From Oscillospiraceae bacterium (lineage in GTDB: Bacteria > Bacillota > Clostridia > Oscillospirales > Ruminococcaceae), in contig JAHHUB010000048.1 in the NCBI GenBank assembly GCA_020024175.1, forward strand, positions 1-10,383: 10,383 nt of DNA, read 5' to 3'. The notes below the pieces were generated by a model. That model did no database searches. It had not been told where the DNA came from and saw only the letters and a list, made by a program, of their open reading frames with translations. The translations under genes were made by a program, and so were the position numbers. Positions within the stretch are counted from its first letter, which is position 1, and every line of letters begins with the position of its first letter. Shown piece by piece: positions 6,516-10,383 of this stretch.

Positions 6516-6530
6516 AATAAGGAGAGATAT

Positions 6531-7883
6531 ATGGCTGAAATACAAGAAAATAAAATGGGCACGGAGCCCATAGGAAAGTTACTTTTGAAAATGAGTTTGC
6601 CAACAATTTTTTCAATGCTGATAAACTCACTTTATAATGTAGTTGACGGTATATTTGTGGCAAAAATCGGAGAAAAAGCTTTGACAGCGGTTTCTTTGGC
6701 ATTGCCTCTTCAATTTTTGATAATATCCTTTTCCGTAGGAACAGGAATAGGTGTAAACTCATTAATATCACGAAAATTGGGTGAAAAAGATCAGGAAGGG
6801 GTGGACAGTGCTGCCAATCACGGTTTTTTTCTGGGAATAGTAAATTATATTATATTTTTTCTGCTTGGTATATTTTTTACCAAACCTTTCTTTAAAATGT
6901 TTACCTCTGACCAGGAAGTTTTTAAATACGGTATGGATTATACTTCCATAGTTTTACTGTTTTCCTTTGGCGTTATTATGTCCATAAGCTGTGAAAAAAC
7001 CATACAAGGCACAGGAAATATGAATTATCCCATGATTTTTCAGCTTATCGGAGCTGTGGTAAATCTGATATTAGACCCGATTTTAATTTTCGGAATGTGG
7101 GGTATTCCGGCAATGGGAGTAAAAGGTGCAGCTATAGCAACAGTACTTGGACAGATTATGTCCATGATTTACGCGATTTTTATAATTACTACCAAAGACT
7201 TTGGATTTCATCTCAATTTAAAAAATTTCAGATTTAAAAAAGATACAGTAAAACAAATTTATCAAGTTGGGTTACCATCCATAGTAATGCAATCAATCTC
7301 ATCATTTTTGACTATTGCATTAAACTCCATATTAATTGCTTTTTCCGATACAGCAGTATCTGTTTACGGAATTTACAGCAAACTTCAGTCCTTTGTATTC
7401 ATGCCTATATTTGGATTAAATCAAGGACTTATGCCTTTGTTTGGATATAATTTTGGAGCCGGAAATAAAAAGCGTCTTATGGATACTTTGAAAATAGGAA
7501 TGGGCATTGCCTGTATGATAATGCTGGTTGGAACAGCGGGATTTTGGCTTTTTACCGACAAACTGCTGCTTATGTTCAGTGCTACTGAAGAAATGCTTAC
7601 AGTGGGCATACCCGCTTTGAGAATAATATCAAGCTGTTTTGTTTTAGCGGGAGTGGGAATTATCAGTGCCACATTGTTCCAAGCTCTTGGAAACGGAAGT
7701 ATGAGCCTTTTTGTTTCCCTTATAAGACAACTTATACTGATTTTGCCTTTAGCTTATTTGGGAGCTAAAATGTTTGGTGTTTCCGCAGTTTGGTATGCTT
7801 TTCCTGTATCTGAAGGTGTTGCCATGATAATAAGTTTACTTATGGTAGCTAAAATATATAAAACAAAAATAAAAAATATATAA
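6531..7883 (+). CDS. MATE-family multidrug/cation antiporter (MepA-like)
   Basis: A 450-residue protein with the 12-helix, two-bundle layout of MATE transporters, close to the usual 440-460 residues. The N-terminal region MGTEPIGKLLLKMSLP (9-24), then NSLYNVVDGIFVAKIG (32-47) and GTGIGVNSLISRKLGEKD (70-87), is typical of the MepA/DinF-like branch in Gram-positives. Further conserved features are QGTGNM and VNLILDPILIFG in bundle one and FGYNFGAG in bundle two. MATE proteins exchange Na+ or H+ for organic cations, drugs or metabolites across the cytoplasmic membrane; substrate is unknown here. AAGGAGA (6519-6525) lies 5 nt before the ATG and the gap from the previous gene is 15 nt, so it belongs to the same operon. 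No drug-sensing regulator is adjacent, which argues against a classical inducible efflux locus. Confidence 0.9.
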   Translation: MAEIQENKMGTEPIGKLLLKMSLPTIFSMLINSLYNVVDGIFVAKIGEKALTAVSLALPLQFLIISFSVGTGIGVNSLISRKLGEKDQEGVDSAANHGFFLGIVNYIIFFLLGIFFTKPFFKMFTSDQEVFKYGMDYTSIVLLFSFGVIMSISCEKTIQGTGNMNYPMIFQLIGAVVNLILDPILIFGMWGIPAMGVKGAAIATVLGQIMSMIYAIFIITTKDFGFHLNLKNFRFKKDTVKQIYQVGLPSIVMQSISSFLTIALNSILIAFSDTAVSVYGIYSKLQSFVFMPIFGLNQGLMPLFGYNFGAGNKKRLMDTLKIGMGIACMIMLVGTAGFWLFTDKLLLMFSATEEMLTVGIPALRIISSCFVLAGVGIISATLFQALGNGSMSLFVSLIRQLILILPLAYLGAKMFGVSAVWYAFPVSEGVAMIISLLMVAKIYKTKIKNI

Positions 7884-7888
7884 GGAGA
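7882..7888 (+). promoter_or_regulatory. Ribosome binding site that selects ATG 7896 over TTG 7890
   Basis: AAGGAGA overlaps the stop codon of the MATE gene (7881-7883). It is only 1 nt from the in-frame TTG at 7890 but 7 nt from ATG 7896, so the ATG is the start. Confidence 0.75.
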
Positions 7889-7895
7889 TTTGATT

Positions 7896-8471
7896 ATGAA
7901 CAAATTATATTGGGAACCTGCAACAATGCTTTCACCTTTGCCGCCTGTGATGGTATCTTGTGGTAATATGGAAAAATCAAATATTATCACAATAGCATGG
8001 ACAGGAATTATAAACAGTGATCCTGCTATGACTTATGTGTCAATCCGCCCTGAAAGATATTCCTATGACATGGTTAAGGAAAGCGGTGAATTTGTAATAA
8101 ACCTGACCACTAAGGATTTGGTTTCCGCCTGTGATTGGTGTGGAGTAAAAAGCGGAAGAAATTTTGATAAATTCAAAGAAACAGGTCTTACTCCTGTAAA
8201 AGGTAAAAGAGTGGATGCTCCTATTATTGAGGAAAGTCCAATAAATATTGAATGTAAAGTTAAAGACATAGTTCATTTGGGAAGCCATGATATGTTTGTA
8301 GCAGAAATTGTAGGAATTAATGTGGACAGCTCCATTGTTGATGAAAACAACAAGCTTTGTTTGGATAAAGCAGGTTTGGTTTCATATGCTCATGGAACAT
8401 ATTATTCATTGGGAAGAAGTCTTGGCACTTTTGGTTTCTCCACTAAAAAAGGTATGAAGTCTATTAAATAA
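7896..8471 (+). CDS. Flavin reductase-like FMN-binding protein
   Basis: A 191-residue soluble protein of the split-barrel flavin reductase-like family (PF01613 type). Visible features are the N-terminal strand SPLPPVMVSCG (13-23), the FMN-binding segment NIITIAWTGIINSDPAM (29-45) followed by VSIRPERYSYDMV (48-60), SGEFVINL (63-70), GRNFDKF (87-93) and LGSHDMFVAEI (128-138); the C-terminal YYSLGRSLGTFGFS (169-182) is common in clostridial members. These proteins bind FMN and transfer electrons between NAD(P)H, ferredoxin or partner enzymes and flavin; the specific reaction is unknown. The ATG at 7896 is chosen from ribosome binding site spacing. The gene lies 12 nt after the MATE gene and 16 nt before a lipoprotein gene, so it is probably co-transcribed, although its link to export is not obvious. 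Confidence 0.88.
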   Translation: MNKLYWEPATMLSPLPPVMVSCGNMEKSNIITIAWTGIINSDPAMTYVSIRPERYSYDMVKESGEFVINLTTKDLVSACDWCGVKSGRNFDKFKETGLTPVKGKRVDAPIIEESPINIECKVKDIVHLGSHDMFVAEIVGINVDSSIVDENNKLCLDKAGLVSYAHGTYYSLGRSLGTFGFSTKKGMKSIK

Positions 8472-8487
8472 TAAAGGAGATAACTTT

Positions 8488-9129
8488 ATGAAAATCAAAA
8501 AGTTATTTATGGTATTAACTATGGCTGTAATTACTTTGGGAATAAGTTCCTGCCAGACAGATGCGAAACCTAATTCAGCTCAGATGTATATAGAACCTGC
8601 CAAACTCACTGAACAGGAACAAAATATATTAAATTTGATGGTAACAGACGATAAAGAAAATTTAATAGTTGATTTTAAACTTGATGACAATGTTAAATCT
8701 ATGGAAATTTCTCAATACCGTCTTGTGGACGGAAAATGGGCTCCCGAATCCAAAAGCAGAAGAATATTTACCGATAATGAGGGAAGATGTGCAATTTCTT
8801 ATGAAAGACTGTCAGAGGGAATGAGATTTGCTTTGCAGTCTGAGAAAGAAAAAGGCAGCACATCTCATTTTACACCTCAGGATAAGCTTACAGATGAACA
8901 AATTTCACTTTCAAAAATTGGTGTGGGAACAACAAAGCTTTCTAACAAAACAAAGATTGAGTATGAAAAGGAAATACCTTTGGTTTTGCAGGTTATTACA
9001 AGTAAAAATGAAATACATTTGGTTTTAGACAGCTTTGACGCCCCTGAAAGCTATGCAGATAAAAACTATGAAGCAGTTTACATGATAACTGTTAAATTCA
9101 GCCAGCAGGAAATAGAAAATGCAGGTTAA
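8488..9129 (+). CDS. Lipoprotein of unknown function
   Basis: A 213-residue protein with a lipoprotein signal: basic MKIKK, hydrophobic core to about residue 19, and lipobox GISSC with Cys22 as the lipidated residue. The mature part is polar and appears strand-rich (for example NLIVDFKLDD, MEISQYRLVDGKW, PLVLQVITS, EIHLVLDSFD, AVYMITVKFS), suggesting a beta-sandwich domain outside the membrane. I do not recognise the family. AAAGGAG (8473-8479) lies 8 nt before the ATG. It is the last gene of the operon; its stop shares a TTAA with the stop of the convergent gene and no hairpin terminator is visible, so transcripts from both sides may run into each other. Confidence 0.75.
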   Translation: MKIKKLFMVLTMAVITLGISSCQTDAKPNSAQMYIEPAKLTEQEQNILNLMVTDDKENLIVDFKLDDNVKSMEISQYRLVDGKWAPESKSRRIFTDNEGRCAISYERLSEGMRFALQSEKEKGSTSHFTPQDKLTDEQISLSKIGVGTTKLSNKTKIEYEKEIPLVLQVITSKNEIHLVLDSFDAPESYADKNYEAVYMITVKFSQQEIENAG

Positions 9130-10383
9130 TTATTGTTTTTTTCAGTTGGGGCAGCAGTAAATGTGGTCATATCCTCCAACAGGCTGCGGTAAAATTCAGT
9201 GTTTTGCCGTATGGTGTTGGCATTAAAAGGACTTTGAAAACCTATGGAACGCAAATATTCTTTTAAATCACTTACTCTGCCTGAAATTATAAGAGAAGAA
9301 TATACTTCTTTGGCAAAAGCTGAGTTTTGGGATTTTATAAAATTAAGTTCCATGGAAACATGAGAAGCTATGAGTAAATCTCCGGGAGAGTCAGCAAAAC
9401 TTAAAATTATTGAGGACAGAAACATCAAACTGTCCTCGTTTTTATTATTGGGAAAGTATTCCGAAATAAGCTTTGAAAATATGGTTTCATATTCTTCCTG
9501 AGAAAGTTCGGATTTAGAATTTATTTCAAAATAAAGTTCAGTTAAAAAAGAGAAAAACAGAGTTTCTTTAATCAGGCGGTAAATACTTTTATCAGCGGAG
9601 ATTTTTTCTTTTGCCATTACATCATAGGAAAAACCGCAGATTTGATTTACAGTGGAATCGATTATACCATTACAGCAGGATTGATATAGGCTTTCCCCTA
9701 AAATTCTGTTTAAAATTGTGTTTTCAATGGGAGAAGCAGGTGAAAAACATATAAACGGAGCAGACAGCTCTGTTATAAACAGGGGAAAAGGCAGGGAAAA
9801 GTCTTTTTTATCTGTGTGGAGAGTGTTTTTTTCTTTGCATTGGGTTATCATATCAAAAGCAAGTGGGGAAATATCCGAGGCTGAAGTTAAAAGATCTTTT
9901 TCGGAAAAATTGGATTCAGGCAATTCGGAAAGATGTTCTTCATATTCATTATAAAGTGGTATAATAAAATCTTTTGTATATTTAATAAGCATTTTAATTT
10001 CGGAAATATTATAGCAGGTATTTTGAAAATATATTTCTATCTGATTGTTAATATCGGATTTTGCAGCTTTTTTTTGTCTGTAATTTTGAATTTTTAAAAA
10101 CAGATTGGAGGAATCTTCTAATAAATCAGGGGTTAATTTGTGGGTTTCTTTATTTGTCAGAAAATTTTCATAGGCATTTAGAAAATATTTGTTTTTATCA
10201 AAAGCTAAATTTCCCAGCGAAATTTGTGCACTGTTAAAATCTATGGTTTGATCTCGATTTATCGGCAGGAGATATTTATATCGGGAAAAATTGGCTTTAT
10301 CCATTTCGGAAAGATTTGAGAAAATATAATCTTTATGGGGTGAAGAATTAACAGCAGAAAAGAAATTGTATTTTATATTCTCT
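9126..10383 (-). CDS. Degenerate M3-family (oligoendopeptidase-like) protein lacking the HEXXH motif, N-terminus outside window
   Basis: The reading frame stays open from ATG 10304 up to the window edge (26 more codons, beginning ENIKYNFFSAV) and that ATG has no Shine-Dalgarno sequence, so the gene almost certainly starts beyond 10383. About 418 residues are visible. Residues are numbered here from M=10304. From family memory, the order matches M3 oligoendopeptidases: YTKDFIIPLYNEY (109-121), SAPFICFSPAS (181-191) where the family has 'APFIfanfnGt', the HEXXH slot, FFSFLTELYFEIN (250-262) followed by LSQEEYETIFSKLISEYFP (267-285) for 'VDEFQhxVYenPexTpeER..w..LEkkYlP', and the ending SGRVSDLKEYLRSIGFQSPF (341-360) for 'GGSksl.ELl..AGl..PF'. 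The HEXXH slot reads RILGE (200-204), and the Tyr-rich 'PFYYIDY' stretch reads PGDLLIA (307-313), so zinc binding and peptidase activity should be lost. There is no signal peptide in the visible part. The frame is intact, which argues for a maintained protein. The M3 relation is inferred without an alignment. Confidence 0.6.
   Translation of the reverse strand, partial: ENIKYNFFSAVNSSPHKDYIFSNLSEMDKANFSRYKYLLPINRDQTIDFNSAQISLGNLAFDKNKYFLNAYENFLTNKETHKLTPDLLEDSSNLFLKIQNYRQKKAAKSDINNQIEIYFQNTCYNISEIKMLIKYTKDFIIPLYNEYEEHLSELPESNFSEKDLLTSASDISPLAFDMITQCKEKNTLHTDKKDFSLPFPLFITELSAPFICFSPASPIENTILNRILGESLYQSCCNGIIDSTVNQICGFSYDVMAKEKISADKSIYRLIKETLFFSFLTELYFEINSKSELSQEEYETIFSKLISEYFPNNKNEDSLMFLSSIILSFADSPGDLLIASHVSMELNFIKSQNSAFAKEVYSSLIISGRVSDLKEYLRSIGFQSPFNANTIRQNTEFYRSLLEDMTTFTAAPTEKNNN

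Noticed and set aside
7890..7895. TTG 7890 as start of the flavin reductase-like protein
   Set aside because: It lies almost directly against the Shine-Dalgarno sequence; ATG 7896 has normal spacing.
9718..9954. Plus-strand frame of 78 codons inside the M3-like gene
   Set aside because: It is antisense to a longer coherent frame and has no ribosome binding site.

Overview
The window looks like a chromosomal segment of a low-GC Gram-positive anaerobe, most likely a member of the Clostridia (perhaps Oscillospirales or a relative). This rests on the AT-rich composition, strong AAGGAG-type ribosome binding sites, two TTG starts, lipoprotein signal peptides, and families common in that class (DUF4358 lipoprotein, clostridial TtcA-like protein, MepA-type MATE transporter). 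The taxonomic call is inference. I see no rRNA, tRNA, CRISPR array, insertion sequence or phage gene.

Left part (1-1616, + strand): the 3' end of a gene resembling the C-terminal end of a TRAP-transporter solute-binding protein (DctP family). It is followed 9 nt later by a two-gene YjjP/YjjB-type (ThrE family) exporter whose genes overlap by one base. A 219-bp AT-rich spacer (1617-1835) follows, with short repeats and a candidate promoter.

Second unit (1836-3694, + strand): a membrane-anchored SGNH/GDSL hydrolase with a Ser/Glu-rich linker, a DUF4358-type lipoprotein and a four-helix membrane protein started by TTG, closed by a strong bidirectional terminator. Elsewhere, this kind of SGNH and DUF4358 pair is often found with an MBOAT O-acyltransferase. 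No MBOAT gene is present here.

Middle (3700-4443, - strand): a TtcA-type tRNA 2-thiocytidine synthetase with PP-loop and three candidate Fe-S cysteines. It converges on the second unit at the shared terminator and diverges from the next operon.

Third unit (4561-9129, + strand): a promoter with extended -10 drives five closely spaced genes: a Wzx-like polysaccharide flippase (TTG start), a small COG2426 membrane protein ('small multi-drug export'), a MATE efflux transporter, a flavin reductase-like FMN protein and an unrecognised lipoprotein. The gaps are 3-16 nt, so they are probably co-transcribed. Most act at or in the cell envelope.

Right end (9126-10383, - strand): an open reading frame that runs off the window edge and converges on the lipoprotein gene with a 4-bp overlap in which one TTAA supplies both stop codons. 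Its sequence follows the layout of the M3 oligoendopeptidase family through to the C-terminus, but the zinc-binding HEXXH position reads RILGE and other catalytic positions are also replaced. I read it as an M3-derived pseudo-enzyme, and it is the most unusual item in the window.
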